From Zea mays (Eukaryota > Streptophyta > Magnoliopsida > Poales > Poaceae), in NCBI RefSeq assembly GCF_902167145.1, contig NC_050104.1, forward strand, positions 107,767,849-107,831,848: a DNA stretch of 64,000 nucleotides. The letters run 5' to 3'. Below are positions 1-10,976 of the stretch, piece by piece. The position numbers and the translations under genes are program-made. Each line of letters begins with the position of its first letter. Within the stretch, counting starts at the first letter, position 1. Under the pieces are notes generated by a model. It saw only the letters and a list, made by a program, of their open reading frames with translations. It was not told the origin of the DNA and searched no databases.

Positions 1-2235
1 TACGACGACAGCGATGAGTCTACTTCTTCCCAAAAGGACGACGACCACAACGACTACGAGAGAAGGAAACCGGTTAATTCGAACTTTTCTTTTGACTACT
101 CTCGTATTCCGCAAAGTTCAAATTCACGTTTGCTCTCCATTCCTCTCGGCAAGCCTCCACACTTTGATGGGGAGGACTACAGATTTTGGAGCCACAAAAT
201 GCGTAGTCACCTATTCTCTCTCCATCCTAGTATATGGGAGATTGTAGAGAGTGGAATGCACTTTGATAGTATGGATAGTCCCATGTTCATTAATGAGCAA
301 ATACATAAGAATGCACAAGCTATTACTGTTCTTCTAGCTTCATTGTGCAGGGATGAATACCACAAAGTGAGCGACTTGGATAACGCCAAGCAAATATGGG
401 ACACCCTCAAGATTTCTCATGAGGGGAACGACGTCACCTTGCTCACCAAGATGGAGTTGGTGGAGGGCGAGCTTGGACGATTCGCGATGATAAGGGGCGA
501 GGAGCCAACACAAACATACAACCGGCTCAAGACCCTTATCAACAAAATAAGGAGCTACGGAAGCACGCGATGGACGGATCACGACGTCGTCCGACTGATG
601 CTAAGGTCCTTTACCGTTCTTGATCCTCATTTGGTGAATAATATTCGTGAGAATCCCAGGTACACCAAAATGTCGCCCGAAGAAGTCCTTGGGAAATTTG
701 TAAGCGGGCGAATGATGATCAAGGAGGCGAGGTACGTGGACGACGCATTGAATGGTCCAATCAACGAGCCTCAACCCCTTGCTCTCAAGGTAACAAGAAG
801 CAAGGAGGCGCTACCTAGCAAGGTGGCACAAATTGAGGCGGCCGGACTTAATGATGAAGAAATGGCCCTCATCATCAAAAGATTCAAGACGGCACTAAAG
901 GGTCGCAAGGGGCAGCCGAGCAAGACCAAGACAAAGGGGAAGCGCTCATGCTTCAAATGTGGTAAGCTTGGTCATTTTATAGCTAACTGTCCCGACAATG
1001 ATAGTGATCAGGATCAAGGGAACAAGAGGGAAAAGAAGAAAAATTACAAGAAGGCCAAGGGCGAGGCACATCTTGGAAAGGAGTGGGATTCGGATTGCTC
1101 TTCGTCCGACTCCGACAATGAAGGACTCGCCGCCACCGCCTTCAACAAGTCATCCCTCTTCCCCAACGAGCGTCACACATGCCTTATGGCAAGGGAGAAG
1201 AAGGTATGTACTCGAGACTCTACTTATGCTTCTTCAAGTGAGGACGAATCTAGTGATAAGGATGAAATAGATTATTCATGTTTATTTAAGGGCCTAGATA
1301 GAACCAAGGTAGATAAAATCAATGAATTGATTGATGCCTTGAATGATAAGAATAGGCTTTTAGAAAAACAAGAGGACTTGTTGTATGAAGAACATGACAA
1401 ATTTGTAGAAGCACAAAAATCTCATGCCTTAGAAGTTAAGAGAAATGAAATGCTTTCTTGTGAATTATCTTCTTGCCATGAGACAATTTCTAGCTTAAGG
1501 AGCATTAATGATGATTTGAATGCTAAGTTAGAAATAGCTAGTAAATCTACAACTTGTGTAGAAAATGTTGTTGTTTGCAATAGATGTAAAGATTTTGATA
1601 TTGATGCTTGTAGTGAACACATAGCTTCTATTGCAAAATTAAATGATGAAATGGCTAGTCTTAATGCTCAACTTAAGGCTAGCAAAAGTGATTTTGATAA
1701 ACTAAAATTTGCTAGGGATGCCTACACGATTGGTAGACACCCCTCAATTAAGGATGGGCTTGGCTTCAAGAGGGAAGCCAAGAACTTAACAAGCCATAAG
1801 GCTCCCATCTCCGCCAAGGAGAAAGGGAAGGCCCCTATGGCAAGTAGTACTAAAAAGAACCATGCTTTTATATACAATGATAGAAGACGGTCTCATAGGA
1901 GTTGTAATGCTTTTGATTCACATGCCTATGATTCTTATGCCATGTATGCTTCCAGTTCTTCCTATATGCATGGTAGAGATATGCCTAGGAAAAATATTCA
2001 TCATATGCCTAGAAAGAATATTGTTCATGCTCCTAGGAAAGTTATGAATGGACCCTCTACAATTTATCATGCTTTAAATGCTTCCTTTGCTATTTGTAGA
2101 AAGGATAGTAAGATAGTTGCTAGGAAATTAGGGGCAAAATGCAAGGGTGATAAAACTTGCATTTGGGTCCCTAAGACAATTGTAACTAACCTTGTAGGAC
2201 CCAACAAGAGTTGGGTACCTAAGACCCAAGCCTAA
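1..2235 (+). CDS. Sirevirus gag polyprotein, 5'-truncated by window edge
   Basis: Structural capsid/nucleocapsid protein of the copia element, which packages the RNA in cytoplasmic particles. The frame is open from base 1, so the true start lies left of the window; a start at 130 would be an artefact. The first visible part is acidic and hydrophilic, followed by the UBN2/DUF4219-type gag core (about 140-720, with [10 protein letters not shown] near its start). A CCHC zinc knuckle of form CX2CX4HX4C lies at 949-990 ([14 protein letters not shown]), bordered by lysine-rich tracts. After it comes a long acidic and coiled-coil-like extension (about 1080-1720) typical of Sireviruses, then a basic C-terminus. 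The stop is TAA at 2233-2235. pol follows in the +1 frame. No internal break is visible, so this copy may be young. Confidence 0.88.
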   Translation, partial: YDDSDESTSSQKDDDHNDYERRKPVNSNFSFDYSRIPQSSNSRLLSIPLGKPPHFDGEDYRFWSHKMRSHLFSLHPSIWEIVESGMHFDSMDSPMFINEQIHKNAQAITVLLASLCRDEYHKVSDLDNAKQIWDTLKISHEGNDVTLLTKMELVEGELGRFAMIRGEEPTQTYNRLKTLINKIRSYGSTRWTDHDVVRLMLRSFTVLDPHLVNNIRENPRYTKMSPEEVLGKFVSGRMMIKEARYVDDALNGPINEPQPLALKVTRSKEALPSKVAQIEAAGLNDEEMALIIKRFKTALKGRKGQPSKTKTKGKRSCFKCGKLGHFIANCPDNDSDQDQGNKREKKKNYKKAKGEAHLGKEWDSDCSSSDSDNEGLAATAFNKSSLFPNERHTCLMAREKKVCTRDSTYASSSEDESSDKDEIDYSCLFKGLDRTKVDKINELIDALNDKNRLLEKQEDLLYEEHDKFVEAQKSHALEVKRNEMLSCELSSCHETISSLRSINDDLNAKLEIASKSTTCVENVVVCNRCKDFDIDACSEHIASIAKLNDEMASLNAQLKASKSDFDKLKFARDAYTIGRHPSIKDGLGFKREAKNLTSHKAPISAKEKGKAPMASSTKKNHAFIYNDRRRSHRSCNAFDSHAYDSYAMYASSSSYMHGRDMPRKNIHHMPRKNIVHAPRKVMNGPSTIYHALNASFAICRKDSKIVARKLGAKCKGDKTCIWVPKTIVTNLVGPNKSWVPKTQA

Positions 2236-2242
2236 ATTTGCC

Positions 2243-5200
2243 TTGCAGGTTTATGCATCCGGGGGCTCAAGCTGGATTATCGACAGCGGATGCACAAACC
2301 ATATGACGGGGGAGAAGAAGATGTTCACCTCCTACGTCAAAAATGAGGATTCCCATGATTCAATTATATTCGGTGATGGGAACCAAGGCAAGGTAAAAGG
2401 GTTAGGTAAAATTGCTATTTCATCTGAGCACTCTATTTCTAATGTGTTTTTAGTCGAGTCGCTTGGATATAATTTGTTATCTGTTAGTCAATTATGCAAA
2501 ATGGGATATAATTGTCTATTTACAAATGTAGATGTGTCTGTCTTTAGAAGATGTGATGGCTCACTAGCTTTTAAGGGTGTACTAGACGGCAAACTTTATT
2601 TGGTTGATTTTGCAAAAGAAGAGGCCGGTCTAGATGCATGCTTAATTGCTAAGACTAGCATGGGCTGGCTGTGGCATCGCCGCTTAGCACATGTGGGGAT
2701 GAAGAACCTTCACAAGCTTCTAAAGGGAGAACACGTGATAGGTTTGACTAACGTGCAATTCGAAAAAGATAGACCTTGTGCAGCTTGTCAAGCAGGTAAA
2801 CAAGTGGGAGGAGCACATCACAGCAAGAATGTGATGACCACTTCAAGACCTCTGGAGCTGCTGCATATGGACCTCTTCGGACCCGTCGCCTATCTGAGCA
2901 TAGGAGGAAGTAAGTATGGTCTAGTTATTGTTGATGACTTTTCCCGCTTCACTTGGGTGTTCTTTTTGCAGGATAAGTCTGAAACCCAAGGGACCCTCAA
3001 GCGCTTCCTAAGGAGAGCTCAAAATGAGTTTGAGCTCAAGGTGAAGAAGATAAGAAGCGACAATGGGTCCGAGTTCAAGAACTTTCAAGTGGAGGAGTTC
3101 CTTGAGGAGGAGGGGATCAAGCACGAGTTCTTCGCTCCCTACACACCTCAGCAAAATGGTGTGGTAGAGAGGAAGAACAGGACGCTCATCGATATGGCGA
3201 GGACTATGCTTGGAGAGTTCAAGACCCCCGAGCGCTTTTGGTCGGAAGCCGTGAACACGGCTTGCCATGCCATCAACAGAGTCTATCTTCACCGCCTCCT
3301 CAAGAAGACTTCATATGAGCTGCTAACTGGTAACAAACCCAATGTATCGTACTTTCGTGTATTTGGGAGTAAATGCTACATTCTAGTGAAGAAGGGTAGG
3401 AATTCCAAATTTGCTCCCAAAGCTGTAGAAGGATTTTTATTAGGTTATGATTCAAATACAAAGGCGTATAGGGTCTTCAACAAATCATCGGGTTTGGTTG
3501 AAGTCTCTAGCGATGTTGTATTTGATGAGACTAATGGCTCTCCAAGAGAGCAAGTTGTTGATCTTGATGATGTAGATGAAGAAGACGTTCCAACGGCCGC
3601 GATACGCACCATGGCGATTGGAGATGTACGGCCTCAGGAACAATTGGAGCAAGATCAACCGTCTTCCTCAACTATGGTGCATCCCCCAACCCAAGATGAC
3701 GAACAGGTACCTCAAGTGGAGGCGCATGATCAAGGGGGAGCACAGGATGATCAAGTTGAAGAGGAAGAAGCACCTCAGGCACCTCCAACCCAAGTTCGGG
3801 CGACGATCCAAAGGGATCATCCCATCGACCAAATATTGGGTGATATTAGCAAGGGAGTAACTACTCGTTCAAGATTAGTTAATTTTTGTGAGCATTACTC
3901 TTTTGTCTCTTCTATTGAGCCTTTCAGGGTAGAAGAGGCCTTGCTAGATCCGGATTGGGTGTTGGCCATGCAGGAGGAACTCAACAACTTCAAGCGCAAT
4001 GAAGTTTGGACACTGGTGCCTCGTCCCAAGCAAAATGTTGTGGGAACCAAGTGGGTGTTCCACAACAAACAGGATGAGCACGGGGTGGTGACAAGGAACA
4101 AGGCTCGACTTGTGGCAAAAGGTTATGCCCAAGTCGCAGGTTTGGACTTTGAGGAGACTTTTGCTCCTGTGGCTAGGCTAGAATCAATTCGTATCTTGTT
4201 AGCATATGCCGCTCACCATTCTTTCAGGTTGTACCAAATGGATGTGAAGAGCGCTTTCCTCAACGGGCCGATCAAGGAGGAGGTGTACGTGGAGCAACCC
4301 CCTGGCTTCGAGGATGAACGGTACCCCGACCACGTGTGTAAGCTCTCTAAGGCGCTCTATGGACTTAAGCAAGCCCCAAGAGCATGGTATGAATGCCTTA
4401 GAGACTTTTTAATTGCTAATGCTTTCAAGGTTGGGAAAGCCGATCCAACTTTTTTTACTAAGACTTGCGATGGTGATCTTTTTGTGTGCCAAATTTATGT
4501 CGATGACATAATATTTGGTTCTACTAATCAAAAGTCTTGTGAAGAGTTTAGCAGGGTGATGACGCAGAAATTCGAGATGTCGATGATGGGCGAGTTGAAC
4601 TACTTCCTTGGGTTCCAAGTGAAGCAACTCAAGGACGACACTTTCATCTCCCAAACGAAGTACACGCAAGACTTGCTAAAGCGGTTTGGGATGAAGGACG
4701 CCAAGCCCGCAAAGACGCCGATGGGAACTGACGGACACACCGACCTCAACAAAGGTGGTAAGTCCGTTGATCAAAAAGCATACCGGTCCATGATAGGTTC
4801 TTTGCTTTACTTATGTGCTAGTAGACCGGATATTATGCTTAGCGTATGCATGTGTGCTAGATTTCAATCCGATCCTAAGGAGTGTCACTTAGTGGCTGTG
4901 AAGCGAATTCTTCGATATTTAGTCGCTACGCCTTGCTTCGGGATCTGGTATCCAAAGGGGTCTAACTTTGACTTGATTGGGTACTCAGATTCCGACTATG
5001 CTGGATGTAAGGTCGATAGGAAGAGTACATCGGGGACGTGCCAATTCTTAGGAAGGTCCCTGGTGTCGTGGAACTCTAAGAAACAAACTTCCGTTGCCCT
5101 ATCCACCGCTGAGGCTGAGTATGTTGCCGTAGGACAGTGTTGCACGCAACTACTTTGGATGAGGCAAACCCTCAGGGACTTTGGCTACAATCTGAGCAAA

Positions 5201-5449
5201 GTCCCACTCCTATGTGATAATGAGAGTGCTATCCGGATAGCGGAAAATCCTGTTGAGCACAGCCGCACAAAGCACATTGACATCTGGCATCACTTTTTGA
5301 GAGACCACCAGCAAAAGGGAGATATCGAAGTGTTTCATGTTAGCACCGAGAACCAGCTAGCCGATATCTTTACCAAGCCTCTAGATGAGAAGACCTTTTG
5401 CAGGCTGCGTAGTGAGCTAAATGTCTTAGATTCGCGGAACTTGGATTGA
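2243..5449 (+). CDS. Sirevirus pol polyprotein (PR-IN-RT-RNase H)
   Basis: Polyprotein of about 1068 residues that carries all enzymes for reverse transcription and integration. Order: aspartic protease (DSGCTNHM, about residue 14), pre-integrase HHCC finger (HRRLAH...CAAC, about 145-185), integrase core with the DDE residues in [15 protein letters not shown] and NGVVERKN (about 210-310), copia reverse transcriptase with YVDD at 4496-4507 (about residue 752), and RNase H ([15 protein letters not shown], then STAEAEYVA, about 915-960). It ends in TGA at 5447-5449. There is no convincing ATG at the start. The frame overlaps the end of gag in the +1 phase, so expression as a gag-pol fusion or from a spliced RNA is likely. 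All catalytic motifs look intact, so this copy could be enzymatically competent. Confidence 0.92.
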   Translation: MQVYASGGSSWIIDSGCTNHMTGEKKMFTSYVKNEDSHDSIIFGDGNQGKVKGLGKIAISSEHSISNVFLVESLGYNLLSVSQLCKMGYNCLFTNVDVSVFRRCDGSLAFKGVLDGKLYLVDFAKEEAGLDACLIAKTSMGWLWHRRLAHVGMKNLHKLLKGEHVIGLTNVQFEKDRPCAACQAGKQVGGAHHSKNVMTTSRPLELLHMDLFGPVAYLSIGGSKYGLVIVDDFSRFTWVFFLQDKSETQGTLKRFLRRAQNEFELKVKKIRSDNGSEFKNFQVEEFLEEEGIKHEFFAPYTPQQNGVVERKNRTLIDMARTMLGEFKTPERFWSEAVNTACHAINRVYLHRLLKKTSYELLTGNKPNVSYFRVFGSKCYILVKKGRNSKFAPKAVEGFLLGYDSNTKAYRVFNKSSGLVEVSSDVVFDETNGSPREQVVDLDDVDEEDVPTAAIRTMAIGDVRPQEQLEQDQPSSSTMVHPPTQDDEQVPQVEAHDQGGAQDDQVEEEEAPQAPPTQVRATIQRDHPIDQILGDISKGVTTRSRLVNFCEHYSFVSSIEPFRVEEALLDPDWVLAMQEELNNFKRNEVWTLVPRPKQNVVGTKWVFHNKQDEHGVVTRNKARLVAKGYAQVAGLDFEETFAPVARLESIRILLAYAAHHSFRLYQMDVKSAFLNGPIKEEVYVEQPPGFEDERYPDHVCKLSKALYGLKQAPRAWYECLRDFLIANAFKVGKADPTFFTKTCDGDLFVCQIYVDDIIFGSTNQKSCEEFSRVMTQKFEMSMMGELNYFLGFQVKQLKDDTFISQTKYTQDLLKRFGMKDAKPAKTPMGTDGHTDLNKGGKSVDQKAYRSMIGSLLYLCASRPDIMLSVCMCARFQSDPKECHLVAVKRILRYLVATPCFGIWYPKGSNFDLIGYSDSDYAGCKVDRKSTSGTCQFLGRSLVSWNSKKQTSVALSTAEAEYVAVGQCCTQLLWMRQTLRDFGYNLSKVPLLCDNESAIRIAENPVEHSRTKHIDIWHHFLRDHQQKGDIEVFHVSTENQLADIFTKPLDEKTFCRLRSELNVLDSRNLD

Positions 5450-6255
5450 ATTGTAGCATACATGTGTGTATGCCTTTGATCATGTTCATTCTGCATTTTG
5501 TTGCTTATTGTGGTGCTCAAGTTGTACAAACACTCCCTGGACCTCACAAGTCCTTTTTGCAAGTGATGCACATATTTAGGGGGAGCTGTGCTACAACTTG
5601 ACCCTTTAAGACTAACCATGTACTTGAGTTTGGTTGTTTTAGTCTCAAAGGAGGATTGAAAGGGAAAAGGTGGACTTGGACCATGCAAGACTTCCACTGC
5701 ACTCCGATGAAAAGAGTAACTTTTCCAAGTTCATCTTTATACTCTTATTGCCTTTGTGTTCTCATTTGAAGATTTTGGTGAGGCAATGGGGTTAAGGGGC
5801 CAAGATTAATCCCGTTTTGGTGCTTGATGCCAAAGGGGGAGAAAATAAAGGCCAAAGCGATAAATGGAACAACTACCACTTGAGAGATTTTGAAAATAGT
5901 AGAATAAAGCTTTTGGTTTGTCAAAAGCTTTTGGTTCGTCAAAACTCTTTTATTGTCTCTCTTGTCAAAAGTTGGCTTCTTGTGGGGAGAAGTATTGATT
6001 ATGGGAAAAAGGGGAGTTTTTGAAATCTTGAATCAATTTCTCTTGGAATGACTCTCTTTATGTCTTAACATGTGTGTTTGACTTAGAGATAGAAATTTGA
6101 GTTTGATTTGCAAAAACAAACCAAGTGGTGGCAAAGAGTGATCCATATATGCCAAAATTGAATCAAAACAATTTTGAGTTCTTATTTGAATTGATTTTGT
6201 ACTTGTTCTACTTGCTTTATGTTGTGTTGGCATAAATCACCAAAAAGGGGGAGAT
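5450..6255 (+). other. Sirevirus A 3' internal non-coding region with repeated polypurine tracts
   Basis: No conserved ORF and no envelope-like gene is seen. Several AAAGGGGGAGA-like tracts occur (near 5577, 5828, 6009 and 6243). The last one, 6242-6254, abuts the LTR and is the likely primer for plus-strand synthesis. Multiple polypurine tracts are a known Sirevirus feature. Confidence 0.75.
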
Positions 6256-7579
6256 TGAAAGGGAAATGTGCCCTTGGGCCATTTCTAAGTATTTTGGTGA
6301 TTTAGTGTCCAACACAAGTGCCTAAGTGTAAAAAGGTGGACAAAGTACAAATCAAGGATTAAGGTATGTTTCTCAGGCTTAGTACATTGTTTTATGAACT
6401 AATGTATTGTGTCTAAGTGCTGGAAACAGGAAAAATCCAATTGGAAATGCCTTGGCTCGAGCAGCCAAGATTCTGCTCAGTCTGGGAGCACCGGACTGTC
6501 CGGTGGTGCACCGGACAGTGTCCGGTGCGCCAGGCTGGCTCGAGCGAAGAGGCTACTCTCGGGACTTCGACGGCGGTGTACGGCTATAATTCACCGGACT
6601 GTCCAGTGGAGCACTGGACTGTCCGGTGGGCCGTTCACAGGCGAACTCGTCGCTCTCGGGAATTCATCGGCGACGTACGGCTATAATTCACCGGACTGTC
6701 CGGTGAGCCAACGGTCGGCAGGGCCAACGGTCGGCCGCGCGATCTGCGCGGGACACGTGGCCGAGCCAACGGCTAGAAGGGGGCACCGGTCTGTCCAGTG
6801 TGCACCGGACATGTCCGGTGCGCCAACGGCTCTCAGGCTGCCAACGGTCGACTACGCCATTTATGGAAGGAAATCGGGCACCGGACAGTGTCCGGTGTGC
6901 ATCGGACTGTCCGGTGCTCCAGTCGACAGAAGGCAAGATCAGCCTTCCTAGATTGCTCTCAACGGCTCCTAGCTGCCTTGGGACTATAAAAGGGACCCCT
7001 AGGCGCATGGAGGAGGACACCAAGCATTCCTACAACATTCCTAAGCACCAAGACATCGATTCCGCGCCTTTGATTCTTTGAGATAGCAATTAGAGCTCTA
7101 GTTGAGTGGTGAACTCATTGAGTTGTGTTGTGAGCTCGTGTTGCGACTTGTGTGCGTGGTGTTGCTGTGATTTCTTGTCTTGAGTGCGTTGCTAATCCCT
7201 CCCTTGCTCTATGCTTCTTTGTGAATCTCAAGCGTAAGGGCGAGAGGCTCCAAGTTGTGGAGATTCCTCGCAAACGGGATTGAGAAAAGCAAGCAAAACA
7301 CTGTGGTATTCAAGTGGGTCTTTGGACCGCTTGAGAGGGGTTGATTGCAACCCTCGTCCGTTGGGACGCCACAACGTGGAGTAGGCAAGCGTTGGTCTTG
7401 GCCGAACCACGGGATAACCTCCGTGCCATCTCTGTGATTGATCCTTGTTGGTTATTGTGTTTTGTTGAAGATTCCTCTCTAGCCACTTGGCAATTATTGT
7501 GCTAACAATTAACCAAGTTTTGTGGCTTAAGTTTTAAGTTTTACAGGATCACCTATTCACCCCCCTCTAGGTGCTCTCA
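6256..7579 (+). repeat. 3' LTR of Sirevirus A (1324 bp)
   Basis: Begins TGAAAGGGAAATG directly after a polypurine tract and ends GGTGCTCTCA. Between about 6485 and 6925 it holds many palindromes built on CACCGGACTGTCCGGTG (for example 6489-6505). A TATA box TATAAAAG lies at 6985-6992. The TG...CA ends and the flanking tract define the borders. Confidence 0.85.
6985..6992 (+). promoter_or_regulatory. TATA box of Sirevirus A LTR
   Basis: TATAAAAG within GGACTATAAAAGGGACCC, downstream of the palindromic U3 region. It is the likely core promoter that separates U3 from R. Confidence 0.6.
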
Positions 7580-9210
7580 GAGACTACATTTGGCATCATT
7601 TACATGTCTTCTCCAAAATTTGGTTAGACTATATTTCATACCTTACTTCCCATGTTGCTATACATGCATAAGTGGTTAAATCATATTCTGTTACCTATGC
7701 ATAAGGGAAGTTAGTCTAACCAAATTATGTCTTGCATCTCTATTCTCACATTCTTTTTCCTAAGTAGAAGATCTCTGTTAGGGGGAGTGTTTCTTCGTCT
7801 CTAAAGGGGGAGAAAATTCTTTCTAAAGGAGAACGCTCATTTTGGGGGAGTTATAATGTCAAATTCTTCAATTGGTTTTAATTGATAAATCTTTTATGAG
7901 GGCAAGCCTTATTTGCTTCCTACGTGCTTTTAGTGTCTTCCTTTTCGGTGGTTGATGCCAAAGGGGGAGAAGTTTAGGGACCAAAGCAATGAAAATTGTA
8001 TCAAACACCAAACACCACCAAATTAAAACTTTTCAATCCTTGATCCTTAAAGTGGTTTTGGTTCTTTGGTCTAAAATAGGAAGTAAGTGAATTATGGAGT
8101 TAGGGTGAGGCTTAAGTCCATAATATCACATTGTGGGGACAAACATGCATCTTAGCAAGTAGATTGCATATTTTCATTCAAATGTTTGTTATACTTGCTT
8201 GTTTTGGTTGTGTTGTCATCAATCACCAAAAAGGGGGAGATTGTAAGGAAAATGGACCCCGGGCCATTTAGCTAAATAAGTTTTGGTGTTTGATGATCAA
8301 CATAACTTGTGGACTAATGAATTTGCTAGTGTTTGTAGTTCACAGGATGCTAAAGTTACTTGGACCAAGGCATTGAGGAAAGCAACACCTCAAAAGAATA
8401 CATTATGAAGATCAAGAGAAGTCCAAGAAACAAAGGAAGTGTTGCCTGCGGACTGTCTAGTCTGGAGCACCGGACTGTCCGGTGCCACATGCTGGACTGT
8501 CTGGTGCACCAGGGAACAATAGCTCAACGGCTAGTTCCCGGTGGCACTGTGGAGAGAAGACCATCGGACTGTCCGGTGTGAAGTCCGGAGTGTCCGGTGT
8601 AAAAAGCCTATGCGCCAACGGTCGCCTGCGGTGTCACACCAATGGCTAGGCGCACCGAACAATGAACAGTGCACTGTCCGGTGCACCGCAGAGAGCACAA
8701 CTTTTCTCCAATGGCTAGTTTTGTGTTGGGGGCTATAAATACACCCACATCCGGTCATTCCAAGGTGTGAGAGCCCAAACAACATACCAAAGCATATAGT
8801 AGACATTCTCAAATGCTCATACACCCAAGTGCTTAATAGAATCACTCGGTGATTAGCGTAGGTGCTTTGCAAAGTGTTTAGGTTAGTTAGACCGCTTTAG
8901 CGCTTGCTCTAGGTGAATTCTAGTTAGTTGAGTGAGTTTAGAAAAACCACACAACCCCTCAGCTCTTGCGTGAGATGGTGTAATTGTACCGAGTGGGGCA
9001 AGAGTCTTGCGAGACCGTGACAACCGCGTTTAGATTGAAACTTAGTCTTTGCGATAGAGATAGCAACACTTAGACAAAACCTAGTTTGCACATTTTAGTT
9101 TGATTATTTTCATAGGTTTTGCTCTAGGGATTTATTTGTGTACTACTTTAGAGAAAGTTTTAGAAGTCCTAATTCACCACCCTCCTCTTAGGCGTCACCT
9201 GTTTCTTTCA
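7580..9210 (+). mobile_element. Sirevirus B, 3' internal tail plus 3' LTR (older, interrupted by A)
   Basis: 7580-8241 is non-coding with at least five GGGGGAG tracts (near 7790, 7805, 7843, 7962 and 8231) like those of Sirevirus A but with different sequence. The LTR follows at 8242. Element A was inserted into this internal region, so B is the older host. After the LTR the bases TAGAC (9211-9215) are the candidate target duplication; the other end is off the window. Confidence 0.8.
8242..9210 (+). repeat. 3' LTR of Sirevirus B (969 bp)
   Basis: Starts TGTAAGGAAAATGG after a polypurine tract and ends GTTTCTTTCA. It carries CACCGGACTGTCCGGTG-type palindromes at about 8466-8600 and a TATAAATA box at 8734-8741. 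The end resembles the reverse complement of the antisense LTRs at 57748 and 58738, which supports the border. Confidence 0.8.
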
Positions 9211-9215
9211 TAGAC

Positions 9216-9885
9216 AATCTCATCTTGAGCTCAGGAAAGTGAATTATTTCATCAAGTTTTTCAAGGGAACGAAATTGCATGGTGAATCTAGCTTGGCATT
9301 TCTCTACTTTCCACATTTTCCCCTAAGGGAAGTGATAACTGAAATCTTTTTCCAGATCAACAGCTGAGACATTTCTTTCTAAGACCCGAACATGACCAAT
9401 ACCTGCTTAGGTTTTTTGACACTAGATTTGGCGCATCATGAGGAGAAAAAGCCCAAGCCATCCGTAGCGATCCCAACCACCGGCATCAGCGGCTTTTTTT
9501 GCCTTGGCCAAACATACCTAGCTGCAACATGAGTATCGTTTCTACAAATCTCACATCATGGGGACTTAGAGTAGTCCCTAGTGTGGTGTCCCTCTTCACT
9601 GCATTTTTGACAGAAAACCCTCCTCCCAAATTCCCGATCTACTCCAGCTAGGCGAATTAGAGCACTAGGGTTACCTTGCACCACCATTTCTCCAGTCGAG
9701 GATGAGCCTGTGAAGTTTCCCTTGGCTAACATCCTCCCTGGACGCGGCTTCAACCGCCAGCTCAGGTTCCTGTTCCTCCCCCATTGCTGCTCCTGGGAGT
9801 TCTCTTTGCCGCTTCCCCTTTCCCATTTTTGGGACCAACCTTTCGCCTCCATCCTCTTGGACCTTCGAGATGAGCGAGGACTCAC
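9216..9885 (-). pseudogene. Zinc-knuckle (DUF4283-like) protein remnant, truncated
   Basis: Reading the minus strand from 9885, a basic, glutamine-rich segment leads to a zinc-knuckle-like motif CQKCSEEGHHTRDY near 9570. The last cysteine of the CCHC pattern is replaced by tyrosine. A second coherent stretch in the lower part (WKVEKCQARFTMQF, about 9260-9300) resembles the domain found with zinc knuckles in plant DUF4283 and LINE-type gag-like proteins. In-frame stops separate the two parts. The gene is cut where Sirevirus B joins (9211-9215). The upstream minus-strand ORF 9882-10367 is low-complexity and may be leader or chance. The family assignment is weak; a LINE ORF1 fragment is the main alternative. 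Confidence 0.4.
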
Positions 9886-10976
9886 AGATCCAGGGTGCGG
9901 CCACCCTTCACACCTCGGAGGTGGACGACGAGGAGCCCACCGCCACCCCCACGGAAACCAACATGCACGGAAGTGGGGATCGCCCAGAGCAAAGATGATA
10001 AAGCAGCTAGATGAGGGAGAGCCAAACTCCCGACTAGGTCATCCGAACTCACTCTCACAGGCACAGTCGATCCAACCAAAGGAGACGTGGCACAATCTAC
10101 CACCTTCAAACCCTCGACATGGGCCAACTGTGTACCAGGATTCAAAGGCCCGATCCATGGCGACCCCAACTCCACCCCAGAAACCCAACCGTGCCAAGGA
10201 CCCATAGTGAAAACTGAAACCCTACATCTGCCTGAAAGCCAAATAGCCCACCCAGAACGGCCCACTGCATAAGAGAAAGGGAGGGGAGAGGGGAAGGGAG
10301 GAGTGAGGAGGAGGAGATGAGGGCCCACAAGGAGCGAAAAACCTGCAGGAGCAACGACGCGGCCCAATAAAGACGACGACCGCTCCGTGCCGTGAGTGTT
10401 AGAACAGTGTCGTACTGTCGGACCCCATTTGGGATGGAAGAAAAGTATGGATATGGTCGAAAAAATACATATCTTAATTAATAGAGTTTATCGTGATCGT
10501 CGATGACCGGCCACAGTCCATTAGTTGAATACAAGTTTTCTTCTTTAAGTTTTTGTTATTTTCCATTCGATTTAAATTAAGGTTGTGTTGTGTTCATCTG
10601 CCTGCTCTTCGTCAGTCATGCGCCATGTGGTTCCGCGCACGCGGATGCGGCCTCGACCAAAGTACAGAGTACATGTTCTTGTCCATTTCGCTTTGAAAAG
10701 CAAGAACAAATGACATTTCTTTGTTAGAAAACTGAAAATAAAATTGTCAGTCGAGCAAGCAATACATCGCCCGTGCATCCTTCTGCTCCTGCATGCAACG
10801 CGTGACGGCCGCCTTTGCCGGCCGTCGCTCACGCGCTTTCTCCCGGTCCCGGCCGGCCGCCGCGCGTGCTCGCGGACACACGGCTACTTTACCCCCCAGA
10901 AATGCACACGTTCTCGTCGAACTACACGGCTGAGGCAGTAGGCAGCAGGCAGGATACGCACTAAGCGACGGCCGCC
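9886..10976. other. Intergenic and presumed promoter region of the carbonic anhydrase gene
   Basis: GC-rich up to about 10380, then mixed composition. No clear TATA box was seen close to the start codon at 10977. No mobile element ends were recognised. Confidence 0.3.

Larger units (their letters stand above)
1..7579 (+). mobile_element. Sirevirus (Ty1/copia) retrotransposon A, 3' part
   Basis: Contains a gag open from base 1, a complete pol, a purine-rich 3' untranslated zone and a 3' LTR ending TG...CA. The integrase-before-reverse-transcriptase order makes it copia type. The long gag with coiled-coil tail, repeated polypurine tracts and CACCGGAC palindromes in the LTR are Sirevirus traits (Ji/Opie-like in maize). 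Its 5' LTR lies left of the window. It interrupts the interior of another Sirevirus that resumes at 7580. The five bases after the LTR (GAGAC, 7580-7584) are the candidate right target duplication. The family name is an inference from memory. Confidence 0.9.
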
